A model generated the notes under the pieces. That model made no database searches. It was not told the DNA's origin and was given only the letters and a program-made list of their open reading frames with translations. 64,000 nt of DNA. Source: Lunularia cruciata. Lineage: Eukaryota; Streptophyta; Marchantiopsida; Lunulariales; Lunulariaceae. Location of the stretch: positions 560,501 through 624,500 of the forward strand of contig OX419761.1 of the NCBI GenBank assembly GCA_948567375.1, read 5' to 3'. How positions within the stretch are numbered: the first letter of the stretch is position 1; the number at the start of each line of letters is the position of its first letter. A program made the translations under genes and the position numbers. Shown here piece after piece: positions 1 to 12,872 of the stretch.

Positions 1-3000
1 GAACCAATTTCGTGGTTACTTGTACGAGGAATGGGCGCAAGCCGTTCACTTGAACGGGGATCCACACCCACTTAAACTGAATCGATAGAAATTGCAGACA
101 AGCAGATGAAAGCAATGAAATGTATGTAGAAACGGATGCAAGCTGATGTCAAACTGGTTTCGTGGTTGGATATATGCGGCTTAAAGGAACTCATTAGAGA
201 ATGCACCTGTGATTTCCAAAGAACCAAAGATTGGCTGAGAGCGTTTATAAAAGTAGGTATATCCGCAGGCAGACAGCTGGGATCCACTATAATCCCATCA
301 TAGAGATCAACCTCGCCCACTAGATAGTTTGCGCCAAGATCAATCTTTACAGCAACGCCATCCTCGCTACTATAGTCGGCTCTTTCAGGCTGGCAATCAC
401 GATTTCCTTCCAAAGGACAGGGTAAACTCGCGGATTCGGCCTCCGCCGTTAGAGGCATTATCTGTTCAATCAATAACTTTTAAGTTAGCATCAGCTGAAT
501 TTCGACCTTCTGAATAAGGAGTCAATACAAAACTTCGACATACGAGTTTACATGGCTTGCACCTCAAAAGAAGTATAAATGTAGAGCAACGCCGAGACCG
601 AACAAGTAAGGCAAAATAATCTTCACGTCCAAGTATAGCTTCTAATATGAGAATATCGGCCTGAGAAATTCTGTAATCGAGGTTATATCGAGGAAAGCAG
701 GACTGAGTTCTGAGAAGTTCGCAAGATTGTCTCGAACATATCCTCTTCCTCACTAGCACTGTCACTCTTATATATCAACATATCCTGGGCACGTGGGTTA
801 GCTCGCGCAACAGATTACGATCCTGTCTGTTAATAAGTCTCTGTATGAACCCTAGTTCGTCAGTAAATAGGTACAGCTTAGCTCCGTAGACTCCACAGTT
901 GGTACCCTTGGGAATCACAATGTCTTGTCTATAGAGTTCATTAGGGAATGTGATCTAGAGATTGTCACATAAGAAAAGCACCCAACGGATGAAGTCCTCA
1001 GCGTGGACTATCATGAATTTGGGATAAAACTCCGTCGGCTAATCATGGTTATGTTATTTCTGCTTTTGAACCATCTGAGTTTCAGGTCGCAGTCGCATCC
1101 AAGAACAGGATTTCTCTAGTAAGTGAAAATTTATATTGGAGGATAGATTTGATCAAGGATGCCATCCTGGTTTTGCCATTCCCTGTTCTTCCGCCTACCA
1201 TTTCATTTTTCTCATATATACTATTAAATTCTACTTAGTACGAGTAATGGGAGCAGAAGGCGTTCACCGGAAGGGGAATCCAGAACACATTTAGGACCGA
1301 ACCGATAAGATCCGAAAGCATGCATATGGACACAATGAAATGGACGCATGAACTGATGCGAACTGAAGCCAAGCTGATCTAAGCAAGTAAATACAGAGCG
1401 AAACATAAGCGCAATCGACAAAAAGCAAAAGCGCAAAATACAATCCATGATACAATTCATGAGCGGGAATCCGTAAAATAAGTAGAATGTACAACCAGAG
1501 AGTACATGTTATACGTCAAAATGAGCCTCATCAACACTTCAACACCAAAAGGAAATTGCAAGACTTTTATAGGAAGTCAACACAGTACACGGAATGACTT
1601 CATCAGTGTCACATTCGTGCCAAGAGGAATTGGGTTGGAGTTCCAATAATTCTTCGTATCGAGTTTCTGTTAGGCTCATGAATGTCCAAAGCACTTTGTA
1701 CATGATCAATGGCATGCACAAGCCCCACCAAGAACGGAGGATCCCCACCCAGGAATAACAGACCTGACTCTACCGTAGAACATCCAGTATATGACTAATG
1801 AGAATATAAGTGATGGGAGCAGACGCCGTTCGCGGAACGGGAGATCCAGTATAGCACATTAAATTTCACATATTGAGTAATGATAAAAACCTGTCCTATA
1901 ATCATAGACAAGACATCACATGGTGGGCTAGGTATCAGTAGGGATCGCCTCATAGGTGTCACATATACAAAGTGGTGAGTGTAGTTGATTCTGTACCTGA
2001 AGGCGAGGATTAGTGCGACCAAGAGTAACCCCGATGATTAACTAAGCCTTCTGTTGAGTGTGTACATTGCACGAGTTGTACCGGCAGACGAGGTTAGTTG
2101 CAGCGAGTATTACCTCGAGGATCAGCGCTTTCCGTCAAAGTTGCGAGTGATATAGGTAGATGAGAGCAGAAGCCGTTCTAGGAACGGGTGATCCAGAACT
2201 CATTAAATGCATATGATCAGTAACAAAGTTGCGAGTGATATATTTGAGAAATGGAAGCAGAGGCCGTTCACCGACCGGGGATCAATAACGTGCTTAGGAC
2301 CGAACCGAAAACATGCATCTGGAAGTAGCGAAATGCAAGCAACAAATGAATGCAAAATGATGAGAAGGTGATCCAAGCAAATGAATACAAAGTGGAATGT
2401 AATCGAAAGCGTTAGAAAGAAGAAGCTAAAATTGATACACTTCCATGCATAGCACCCTTGTAAGAAAGGAAACGAACTCTTCCGAGCAAATACAGAGGAT
2501 ATTTCCGGAAGTGAAGCAGAGGAAAACATCAAGCGAGTAGTACGATGCATCCGAAAGCAAAGGGAAACCATTGAACAGATAATAAAAACACACCATTAGT
2601 GGATGATGGCCCGAGCGAAGTGTGGCAGGACTGGATATGAGGACATGAGAACAGAAGCCGTTCAAAATCACGGGATCCAGAACTCATTAAATGCATACGG
2701 AGTGCAGATGAAATGTAAACATGATATTGAGAAATGCGGGCAGAAGCCATTCGAGGAATGGGAGATCCAGAACTCATTGAGTGCAAATGAGATGCATGAT
2801 ATGAAATGTATACAAAACATGTACAAGACGAAATTAGTATAAAACCGGGAAATGAGATGAAATGGAAACAACTGATTGAATGTAAGCAGAAGTAAACGCC
2901 ATCTAGAAACAATTAAAGAGCAACACTTGTATACCAATAGCATGCATCAAATAAACGATAACAGATATAACAGCACATGTCGAGAAAACAAACCTCAACG

Positions 3001-3886
3001 GGAAACGACGACCTAACGAGCCAGTCGAGAAAGATTAAGTTAATCTGAAATCGGGAATCGTGTAGAATCCATGAAATCCACAGTCGAGGAAGACAGTCGA
3101 GTCAGGCAGACCGAGAGAATGAAATCGCTCAGAGAGCGGGGGAAGTAGGGCGGGCGCAGTGTTAGAGACCTGGATATAGAGTAATGAGGACAGAAGCCGT
3201 TCGATGAACAGGAGATCCAAAACTTATTGAATGCAAATGAGATGCAAGATATGTAATGTTAGAGGACTGCATATAGAGAAATGAGGACAGAAGCCGTTCG
3301 AAGGAACGGGAGATCCAGAACTCATTACACGCGAATGAGATGCAATGTTAGAGGACTGGATATAGAGAAATGACGACAAACATCAAAGGGGAGATCCAGA
3401 ACTCATTGAATGCAAAAGCTGTGCACGATACGTAATGTAAACAAGATAATAAACATCTGATCAAATTAAAGCATACGTAGATGTAACCTGGAAGCAATGA
3501 AACAGCAACACCTATATCCTAGTTACATGCATCGAATAAACAGAAACAGGACACCTGCATACATAGAGAAAAAACATCATCGAATGAAAGCCTAAGTAAA
3601 TGCCACTTGGAAAACAATTTAATAGAAACGACTATATCTGAGAGGCATGCATCGAGGAAGAGGAGACAGAACTCCCACATAAGTAGAGAAATAAAATCAA
3701 CAGGAAGAAACAGTGACTTAACGAGCCAAATTAAAACGATTGAAAAACAGGAGTCGAAAGACAAGTAGAAGTCTGGAAATCGCAAGTCAAGGAAGATCTG
3801 AGAGTCAGGAAACGAAATTCGTGGAAGATGTATGAGTCAGAACAGAGGAAGTATGACATCACTCCGGAAGACGAGCAAAGCTTCGG

Positions 3887-4404
3887 AGGACTGGATATAG
3901 GTATAGGCAGATGAGAGCAGAAGCCGTTCTAGGAATAGGTGATCCAGAACTCATTAAATGCATATGATTGGTAACCGAAATATACTTTATGCACCATGCT
4001 AGAATAGTGATAAATCCGTAAAGTAGAATGCATCAAATGTAACCTGAAGCAAAGGCATCATACATCTAAAGAACAACATATATCTAAAGGACTAGTAAAA
4101 AACTTGAAATCGATAACAGCTATTCAAACTAATTCGAGAAATATTAAACATTGTGTAATTGACCATCAGTAAGCAGTGCATGAAAGATGAAAATTAAACT
4201 GTGGGCTGGAGTCGGGTACGAACGCTAGGGACACTGGAGGTCGAAAGTCAGGAATGAACCATGAAGCAGGCAAAGCGCGAGGGAAAAATAATAGGGAGGG
4301 AATTAGCTGGGGAGAGGAGGAGTGGAAAAATGCAGGAGCTTAGTGGATGGTGCTGCCGCAGAGACACATCGAAGTGTAAAAGTGTAATGAACGCGAAGCG
4401 AAAG
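3887..4404 (+). repeat. ~505-bp satellite unit, copy 1
   Basis: The first of three long units that start at AGGACTGGATATAG or AGGACAGGATATA and carry the hairpin core about 35 bases in. Next comes a block with GTAGAATGCATC and ATATATCTAAAGGACTAG, and the unit ends with a block containing GGGAGGGAATTAGCTGGGG and GCGAAAGAGGACAGG. It is 518 bp long and directly abuts copy 2 head to tail. No coding potential is supported. Confidence 0.85.
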
Positions 4405-4910
4405 AGGACAGGATATATATAGGTATATAAGAGCAGAAGCCGTTCTGGGAACGGTGATCCAGAACCCATGAAATGCAGATGATCGGTAACCAAGATGTAC
4501 TTTATAAACAACGCTAGAATAGTGATAAAACCATAAAGTAGAATGCATCGAATGTAACCGGAAGCAAAGGCATAATTGCAACAAACTGAGAATAACATAT
4601 ATCTGAAGGACTAGTAAACAACTTCAAATCGATAACAGCTATGCAAACTAATGCGAGAAATATAAAACGTTATGTAATAGACCACCAGTAAGCTGTGCGT
4701 GAACAATGAAAACTAAAAACATAGGCTGGAGTCAGGTAAGAACACTGTAGACACGTGAGGTCGAACCATGAATCAGGCAAAGAGCAAAGGAAAAATAATA
4801 GAGAGGGAATTAGCTGGGGAATGGAGGAGTGGAACAATGCGAGAGCTTATGGATGGTGTGGCTGCAGAGACATATCAAAGTGTAACAGGGTAACGAGGGC
4901 GAAGCGAAAG
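4405..4910 (+). repeat. ~505-bp satellite unit, copy 2
   Basis: This unit shares the whole order of blocks with the preceding copy, in the same orientation and without a spacer. The hairpin core at 4440-4454 is perfect. The shared end block (GGGAGGGAATTAGCTGGGG) is at about 4802-4820. Confidence 0.85.
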
Positions 4911-5213
4911 AGGACAGGATATAAAGTATATCGCAACAAGTGCTATGGACACTTGAGTCCTGAGACACTAAACAGCAAAGAGAAGCAGAAGGCAGCCATA
5001 GTAAACCTCCACAAAAACACATGCGACTTCATCAGTGCCTCAAGCAGTGCCGAAGTAGCTGAGCAAGTGTCAGTACCCCTCATACCAAGTTTCTGCTCGA
5101 AAACTCAGTGCCAAGGACATATGACTTCATCAGTGCCTCAAACAGTGGACGCAGGAGGACTGGATATATTCGGACATGGGAGCAGAAGCCATTGGAAGTA
5201 TGGGGGATCCAGG
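4911..5213 (+). repeat. Spacer with an ~85-bp repeated block between satellite units
   Basis: The spacer opens with a truncated unit start (AGGACAGGATATA). It contains a block with GAAGTAGCTGAGCAAGTGTC, a TACCAAGTTTCTGCTCG segment and AGTGCCAAGG, which recurs at about 5803-5885 and partly at 7727-7757. A degenerate hairpin copy (CCAT...ATGG) is at 5189-5203. No gene is seen. Confidence 0.6.
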
Positions 5214-5716
5214 AGGACTGGATATAGGCAGATGAGACCAGAAGCCATTCTAGGAACGGGTGATCCAGAACTCATTAAATGCATATGATGGGGTAACCAC
5301 GATGTACTTTATGCACAATGCTAGAATACGATAAATCCATGAAGTAGAATGCATCGCATGTAACCTGAATCAAAGGCATAATTGCAACAAATTGAGAACA
5401 ACATATATCTAAAGGACTAGTAAACAACTTGAAATCAATAACAGCTATTCACACGAATTCGAGAAGTATAAAATATTATGTAATTGACCACCAGGAAGCA
5501 GTGCATGAATGATGAAAATTAAAATGTAGGCTGGAGTCGGGTAGGAACACTGGAGATACTGGAGGTCGAACCATGAAGCAGGCAAAGAGCGAGGGAAAAA
5601 ATAATAGGGAGGGAATTAGCTGGGGAACGGAGGAGTGGAACAATCGGGAGCTTAGTGGATGGTGCTGCTGCAGAGACATATCGAAGTGTGACAGTGTACC
5701 GAGAGCAAAGCGAAAG
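5214..5716 (+). repeat. ~505-bp satellite unit, copy 3
   Basis: It has the same block order as copies 1 and 2 and is 503 bp long. The left stem has mutated to CCATTC while the right stem remains GAACGG, so pairing has one mismatch. It is followed at 5717 by the start of a fourth, truncated unit. Confidence 0.85.
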
Positions 5717-7868
5717 AGGACAGGATATATAGGTATATGAGAGCTGAAGCCGTTATGGGAAGGGGTTATCCAGAACTCATGAAATGCAAATGATCGGTTT
5801 CACGCAATGCTGAAGTAGCTGAGCAAGTGTCAGTACCCCTTGTACCGAGCTTCTGCTCGAAAACTCATGAGTGCCAAGGCACTGATGTCAAGGCCAAGGC
5901 AGGATATAGCCGGATATGTGATGAGTGAATCGAGATGAGTGATAAATTCGTGAAGGAGATGAAGTGAATCTAACAGATCGAATGTAAGGCGAAGCACAGA
6001 CTAAATATCAATATTTCCTGATCACTAGCAGTAGAAAACTGTTATACATTATGTAATCAATAAGCGCCAAGGAAAGCATGTAGCGAAAGAGAGCACAACA
6101 TGTAATTGAAGACCAACAAGCAAAACTTGAAAGATTATGTGAACTGAAATCAGAAGACTAGGCAGAAATCACGTGTAGGAACCATGAAAAGATCAACAAG
6201 TGTGGGGTGGAGCGAAGTGGGAGAAGAGTGGATGGTATCTTGGCTGAGATGGAGCGAAGCGTTGTGTCGCAGGACTGGATATAGGAAAATGAGGACGGAA
6301 GCCGCTCAAGGAACGGGGGATCCAGAGCTCATAGAATGCACATGAGATATCATGATATCACGCCACGATATACACTATCCTGCTCAGGATATCATGCTCA
6401 GGGGGGAAAGCAGCATTAAACATGGACATGGATATGCGACGCATCTTGGTAATTCCTGGAAAGACGCGGTTATTTAATGTGAGAATTAAGAAAAACAGAA
6501 TGCAATATACGTGGTGACAATAGTAGAAACAGAGAGGTAAGAGCAGAGAAAAGAAGGAGGAGAGCATGAAGAGCAGAGAGATAGCATCAGAGGAGAGCAG
6601 GAGAATTCTAAAGATAAGGTCAGAGCGCGGGGTAAATAATGAGTGGAAGTAACACGAGCGATCGGGGGCAAGAACAGTACTATACACATTCGGACATGAG
6701 AGCAGACATTTACATAGAGTACGCACTACCGGAAGCCAAACATCATTGTAATATTTGGGGCAAGAACAGTAATACGCATCGAATAAGTAGTACCGGAAGA
6801 GAAAACATCATTGGGAGACTTCGAGGGCTCTCTGACTTATTACTGGCGGCCTTGGACAGAAGCTCCCCGCACGTCGGAGAGAAACGTGTTTCTCAGATCT
6901 CTATAAATGCTGAGACCGTCATAGTCGTGTATGATTTTTCTTTCTCGGTAGTACAACGCGAAACTTCTTCTAAGTTGGTGAAGAAGGTAGTTCTCCGAAG
7001 GAAAGCTATCTATAAGTTTTCTACAAGCAGCGGGGTGATTTTAAAGTTGCATACTCTGTTATATCCCTCTGACTCCAATTTTACAAATTCTAGTTCTCTC
7101 TCGGAAGAAATGTCCGAGAGAACATGAGACAGCGAGATGGTCTTGATCTGAGCAAAACTGGGCAGCTCTTTCTCATAGAAGATGGCCACGAAGATGTGGA
7201 GGTCATCCTGATATATCCTGTAAGTGATATTTGAGGAATGGGAGGAGCAGAAGCCATTCACAGCTCACGGAATCCACACTAACTTAGGACAGCACCTATG
7301 CAAACTGAACATATGCAAATCTAGGCAATTAATTTCATGCAAATCCCAGGGTGGAATTGCCTGAAAACATGGTGCAAATCCACGCAAAGCAGAATTGATG
7401 AACTCAACCATCCATAAACTGGTCTTAGTATTGAATGCAGTATTAAGATCAGTATCCAGCAGTTTAACCAAAGAAGCATACAGTCCAAGCAATGCGAAGT
7501 GAACCATGAACATAAAGTTAGCAGCAGGACATGGACCCAGTGTGTACAAGTGGTACTGAAGCTAGCAACAAAGAAGGATAACTTGTTGTCCTCACATGCT
7601 CCATGGCAGCATGCGTCCTTGTATCTAAATAGCGATAGGAAGTAGCCAGACACTCAAAAAATCGTCTGCATGAAAGCACTACCACTCCATCAACGACAAG
7701 TAAAAGGCTGGGTGGGTGGATAAGGGCGTCAGTACCCCTCGTACCAAGTTTTTGTCATTGCTCTAGAGTGCATGGCAAACTTGGTTACGTCCTAACTAAA
7801 TGAAGAAGTATGAAACAAAGACAAGTTTCCTATCCGTAGACATCAACACAGCATAGCGCTTACAGCAG
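5717..7868. other. Degenerate satellite remainder, no gene recognised
   Basis: A truncated fourth unit runs to about 5795, followed by the second ~85-bp block (5803-5885). Further hairpin-core relatives occur near 6302 and 7250. The open frames here (for example 6639-7127) match no family I know and show no gene context. Confidence 0.5.
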
Positions 7869-7870
7869 AC

Positions 7871-7896
7871 ACTCGATCACTCGATCACTCGATCAC
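7871..7896 (+). repeat. ACTCGATC microsatellite, 3 units
   Basis: Three perfect 8-bp units of ACTCGATC followed by AC. No function is inferred. Confidence 0.9.
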
Positions 7897-8648
7897 ACTA
7901 CCATCGATCTCAGTCTTCTTTATATTTTGGTTATTGTATGCGGAACCGTTATGAGACTTGGGTTTCACGTGAGAAGGACTTCACAACCCAAGACTAACAT
8001 TTGTAATGTAGACATGAAAAAGCTAGTGATCTTCACGTGACATGAAAGTTTTAGTAAATGTATAGAGACTAAGGAACTTGGCACGAGCAATCTCAACCAT
8101 AATTAGAGAAAGGCAGAGAAGAGTTCTTGAGCTAACTCGGCCCCTGTTGACCAAATGGAGGGTAAAATGGAAAACGAATTGCTGAAGATACTCCCCGACA
8201 CACGCTGAACGTATTCGTAATTTTGAACAAATGCAGCACAACCCCTTTGCTAAAAGATTGTGTAGAAGACGGGGAGCTAAAAGAAAGCATAAAGTACGCA
8301 TAACAAACAACACGAATGAGGTCAAAAGCATGACCAGCATCAACCGCAACATCGTGGCCGCCGGTACTTGGGTAATGATAAGCAGAAGCCGTTTCGAGAA
8401 CGTGAATTCGAGAACGTCTGACTTCGAGTAGACTGTAACACACAAGAAAGAACTAGTGAGCAATGCAGACCAGAATGATCAGAATGATCAACACATCGGG
8501 AAAAGAGTTCCGTATAGCCGTCAATCATCGTTTGACACTGATACTTTTGTTCTTCAGAAAAGCATTGTTTCCCTACCACGAATCCCAGAAATGTGGGAAC
8601 AACAGTTGCAAATTCGGTTATTAGTCGTAATACGCAAAGGACGGTGCT

Positions 8649-8690
8649 AGTGGAAGAAGTAACGGAGACGGTGGAAGAAGTAACGGAGAC
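8649..8690 (+). repeat. 21-bp tandem duplication
   Basis: Two adjacent 21-bp copies of GTGGAAGAAGTAACGGAGAC preceded by A or G. Lies in sequence with no recognised gene. Confidence 0.85.
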
Positions 8691-11631
8691 TCATAGCACG
8701 GTTTCGCCAAACTGGCATTGCAGTCAAAAAGGAGTTCAGTCATCTTCTGAGAGTGGACAGCATCCATGTGACTCTTCTTTGAGACTAGCTTGCAGCTTGC
8801 TTGCAAGTCAAAGACAAGGTTCTAGGTGAGGTACTAGGTGCTAGGTGAAGTATAAAGCCGGAGAGGGAGCCATGACTTTGATTACGAAATCGGAAGAATA
8901 AGCACGAAGGACACAATCAGTATGATGAACCTGATTCGAAGCTTATTTTAAGTGAGCAAGTCGGGGACAAAGTTCTTGGAAACCATATCATCCGAACGCT
9001 CAAAAGTATGAGTAATCTATGTACCCAGAGAAAAAACATAGTACACTATCAGGAGATGAAAAGATGATATCAAGAGGGACAAAGTCAGTATGGTGTCAAA
9101 AGCAAGATGGAAAGCTAAAATGGTATCCCATCCCCGATTCCTGCTCTGTACTCATGCTGCCCAACTAAACAATAAATTAAGGTTTTTATTTTCGATACTC
9201 TAATTTTTGGATTAACTCTTGGGAGGGGAATCAAGGACATTCTACTGCGAGTCTCTCAACTCGTGCCCTTGAGTCTAATCTCATCCATACTCACTCTACA
9301 AAGTCTATGGCCGGGAGTGTTATCAAAGACGAAACGCTCCGTACAGCCATCTCGGATACTTGCATGCCGGATCCGGTTAGCAGTCTCTGTAGATTGAGCA
9401 GTGAAGAGGCACGAGATCCCAACGGTAAAGTCTGATTCACTCAAAAGGAAGACGGGTGGCACCAGTTCATCTCCAGAGACTGCGTTCTCACGACAGGAGT
9501 TCAAGTTCATGACAATTGCAGAGGTTCTGTTCCTACAAACTGCTGTACTTGGAAGATTCAGCAGTTTCTTGGCCAGGACAAGGTGCGGGCTGAGTTCTAA
9601 GCTTTGGTTCTGGTTGGCATCGACCACCGCATAGGACACAACTTACTTGCAGATGTCACCTCCAAAGCCAAAACAGGGAGACAACATACCCTATTTTTTT
9701 AGAGTGATTTTTTATGATATTCTTCAAGGTTTCCCGCTGAGTATGATCCCTTGAATCTGAATGGTCGACCATTTCACCAGAATCTAGAACAGGCGAGCAT
9801 TTCATGTTTAAAATCTCGCAATGTAGAGAGCAAGATAATTTAGGGCGTTGTCATCCTCTCCTTGCGGTGCCAGGGCTGCTCTCGGAAACCAGGCTGGACT
9901 GTGGTATCTGCTGACGACATTTGGAGACAGTTCGTTGATTCTGGCGTTATAATATGAAGCTTCCCTACGAATTGTGTTTTATGAGGAAATGTACTAACTG
10001 TATTCTTTTCGAGGGTATGTACTCATGAAGGGCTACAACACGTCACGTGGTACTCCCATCGATGTCTCCTCTTTGTAAACCAGGCCAGAAACCATGTACA
10101 AAGATTCAAGATGTGCTTCCGAAATTCTGACGCAAGTAAGGATTACAGATAAAGCCTTGCTCCCACATGTCGTCACTGTAAACGTGATATCGGTTTCTGC
10201 AGTGCCAGCAAAAACCCCGACCTGCCCAAAAATCAAAGCCCAGCCCCACCCAGGAGATCAGGTAGACAGCTTCCCGCATCCTTTGAAGCAGTTGACGCAA
10301 CCAAATCTCGATCGACTTGTTCTTTAAACTGACGAGCCTTGAATCATAAGCGTGATTAAGTCCATCAAGAGTCTACTTCTGCCATCCAAAGATCTCGAGC
10401 AAACGATGGGTCTACACGACACTCTGCTTTGAATGTGGATACCTCAAGACAGTTAACAGAAATTGACAAATCGCACCAAGAACATTTCTGCCCAGAAAAC
10501 TTTTGTTCCGTCGCGCTCTCTTATCAGTCGATTTGGCTTCCCCTCCAAGATCCGCCGCCCTCTTTATGACGATTCACTTTCTTCCAAATTGTACCCTCCC
10601 TTTGCACAGTGCACTCTATCAAATCTGTGACTAGCATGGCTCACAAGTCTTGGCTCAGATCCTCCCTTTGCGCTGAAGGGAGAGAAGTCTCCGAGCAACA
10701 GAAGGTCTGGAAGCCCGCATTCAAAACGAGATGTGGATCAACAATATTCATTCAGATAACACTTTTAGTCTCTCCGGGTTGCTACTGCAGAATGATAACC
10801 TACACTCCGCTTCCGATCACCCAAAACATTGACAAAAGTTCAGCTGCACCCCACCACACTGTTAGATTTCAATTAGCGTTGAATGTCTGGGAATTTAGTT
10901 GGCCTAGATCAAATTTTCAACACACGCCTCTCAAGTAATGACTAACCTTCTCCAGGGTGCGATTGTTGCCTTAGGCCCCAGAATTCTTCGGGTAGAAATT
11001 GCTCCGAGATTGAAGGAGGTATCGTCGCAATGGGTTGATGCTACCCCTTGGCATGCGTCCTCTGGACAAAGCTGCTTTCATATCCTTGCGGTGATGGAAT
11101 ATGCGTTCGCGTCTCCGTGAATGAAACCCGTTTTCCCCGTCAGAAGTTCGTTTGTTCGCTGAGTTGGCTAACAAAAGTGTATGGGTTTCGCCGCACTAAT
11201 GTGAAATTTGAGTATTTTAGATTTGAATTTCGTTTTTTTAAAAGGCGACCGTGTAGGAAAAACGAAGGATGGGAAGACCCCATCAAGCCGTACAAGGGAG
11301 AGAAAAAAAGGTAACATGGGGCTAAGCCCCAACATTGAATTTCCAGTTATTGAGTTACGCAGACCAAAATCGTAAGCCCTTACGAAGAAGGTGCAAAGTG
11401 AACCACTTCATATCAATTATTGATGTTGTGAACAACTAACACTATCACTAAGTAGTGTTAATGATATACCTTGTAGCATGAAAAGTTACAAGTCACTTTC
11501 TACAGTGATCCGTAGGTTTTTATGAACTATAAAATATTTACCCATAAAGGTTATCAAAAATTCCCATGTAGTACCCATAGAAAATTTATTTACTATCCAA
11601 TACCAGTAAAATTTAGAATAAAGGGTTTCAT
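8691..11631. other. No gene recognised
   Basis: I see no conserved domain, RNA gene or mobile-element terminus here. Open frames at 9256-9639 (minus), 10609-10938 and 11048-11314 (plus) are short, unrelated to known families and lack supporting signals. A cluster of TAGGTG repeats lies at about 8823-8846. Part of 10.5-11.3 kb is less AT-rich than its surroundings and could be a relic of a unique gene or of an unrecognised element; I cannot tell which. Confidence 0.4.
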
Positions 11632-11862
11632 TCAATTGGCATAATGAATCATATGAAATAGCCTTCATTTGGCTTCTTTCTCATTATGTTTCTTTGTTAT
11701 CTGTATTATCAATTGGCATATGGAAACATATGAAATAGCCTTCATTTGGCTTCTTTCTCATTATGTTTCTTTGTTATCTATATTGTCAATTGGCATATGA
11801 GAACATATGAAATAGCCTTCATTTGGCTTCTTTCTCATGATGTTTCTTTGTTATCTGTACTA
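11632..11862 (+). repeat. 77-bp tandem repeat, 3 units
   Basis: Three consecutive units begin TCAATTGGCAT and contain CATATGAAATAGCCTTCATT and a run ending ATGTTTCTTTGTTATCT. Boundaries are about 11632, 11709 and 11786. The copies differ at only a few bases, so the duplication is fairly recent. Confidence 0.9.
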
Positions 11863-11904
11863 TCTGCATACTAAGTGTTTGTTTCATAATAATTTATTAT
11901 GATG

Positions 11905-12092
11905 TTTCATCTTTTAGGAAGGTGTCTTTCTTTGTCTCTTTTGTTTTAGGGAGACTTTTTATAGATTACTCAACAATGCATTCTTTACATTCTTTAGTGT
12001 GTATCATCTTTTAGGTAGGTGTCTTTTTGTCTCTTTGGTTTTAGGGGGATTTTTTATAAATTACTCATCGATGCTTCCTTTCCATTCTTTAG
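11905..12092 (+). repeat. ~95-bp imperfect tandem duplication
   Basis: Two copies share TCATCTTTTAGG, GGTGTCTTT, GTCTCTTT, TTTTAGGG, TTTTTATA, ATTACTCA and a CATTCTTTAG end. They are clearly more diverged than the neighbouring 77-bp units. Confidence 0.8.
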
Positions 12093-12872
12093 AGGCGATA
12101 ACTAGAGTGACTCCCATAAGCCAAGATATCTATCACCTTATACTCCATATGGACACTTAGCGAATAGATCCACCGTAGCTTATTTTAGCATACCTATATA
12201 GTGGCTTAGGTTCTTTAGGATGCATTCACTTCCATTCCCCGTCACATCCTCTACCATCTTCTTGCATGTGGAATCTCCCTTGATTGATTTACCCATGGAA
12301 GATCCTCAATCACTTGCCCCATCCATTTCTCATCCCCCTTCCACTACTCTTCCTAGCACTACAATCCTCCTATTCCCTATACCCCTTCTATATCCCCATA
12401 TCCCATGCCCTTACATCTATAGACCCCACCATCTGTAATACTCCAAGATAAGAGAAGAGAGAAATCATAGATTTCACAGTCAACCATTTGATGCCCCAAA
12501 GGAGCACCTTTTCTTTATTATATAGACCAAGAGTATCTCTTCCAAGGAAGCTCCACCATAGGATTAGGCACACAGATAGGTGACATGTCAGCAAGCTCCA
12601 CCCTTGGATTACTTACTTGGATGGGTGACATGTCGGTCCAGGTCCTATCTGGTTGGTCAAACAAGCTTTGATCGGAGGGAATATTTTAGAGAATCTTCTT
12701 GTAGGAATTTGAAAATCACATGGGTAAGGTACCGTTGGAAAGCTCTCAACAAGAAAAACCAAGGAGGAGAGAGGGCTAGCATTTCTTCCAATGAAGGGGG
12801 GGGGGGGGTTTGCACATTTTTGAGGCCTAATTCATCCATTTAGGTCTCCAAAATTGCCTTCAAAGATCAGGC
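12093..12872. other. No gene recognised; 13-base G run at 12796-12808
   Basis: AT-rich sequence without recognisable domains. The 13-base homopolymer G tract is a likely sequencing-length ambiguity. It may be part of the 3' LTR side of the old minus-strand chromovirus to the right, but I could not pair it with a second LTR. Confidence 0.35.

Larger units (their letters stand above)
1..8410 (+). repeat. Dispersed ~75-bp hairpin-core repeat, about 18 degenerate copies
   Basis: A recurring block reads, in order: GGACTGGATATAG, an AT-rich link, GAGCAGAAGCCGTTC, a 3-5 base loop, GAACGG, then GATCCAGAACTCATT and AATGCA-rich sequence. CCGTTC and GAACGG are perfect inverted repeats. Core copies lie near 42, 1259, 1826, 2173, 2264, 2658, 2747, 3197, 3294, 3370 (core lost), 3924, 4440, 5189, 5245, 5745, 6302, 7250 and 8387. 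Between copies the sequence is AT-rich and partly repeated. I found no protein homology: the open frames crossing this region, mostly on the minus strand, merely repeat translations of the same motif. It resembles satellite or MITE-like intergenic DNA; the class is not known to me. Confidence 0.8.

Noticed and set aside
72-3220. Many minus-strand open frames in the first 8 kb with recurring peptides such as NEFWI and NGFCPH
   Set aside because: They are translations of the dispersed satellite motif; frames change from copy to copy and no gene signals support them.
7871-7896. ACTCGATC triplet repeat as a binding-site array
   Set aside because: Three short units only, no neighbouring gene; ordinary microsatellite.
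1-8410. CRISPR-like array
   Set aside because: Repeats are degenerate, unevenly spaced and in a eukaryotic transposon-rich context with no cas genes.
9256-9639. 127-codon minus-strand ORF as a host gene
   Set aside because: No recognisable domain, no splice or promoter support and no relative in the window.
12796-12808. G-quadruplex or regulatory role for the 13-G run
   Set aside because: A single homopolymer tract without companion G runs; length is also prone to sequencing error.
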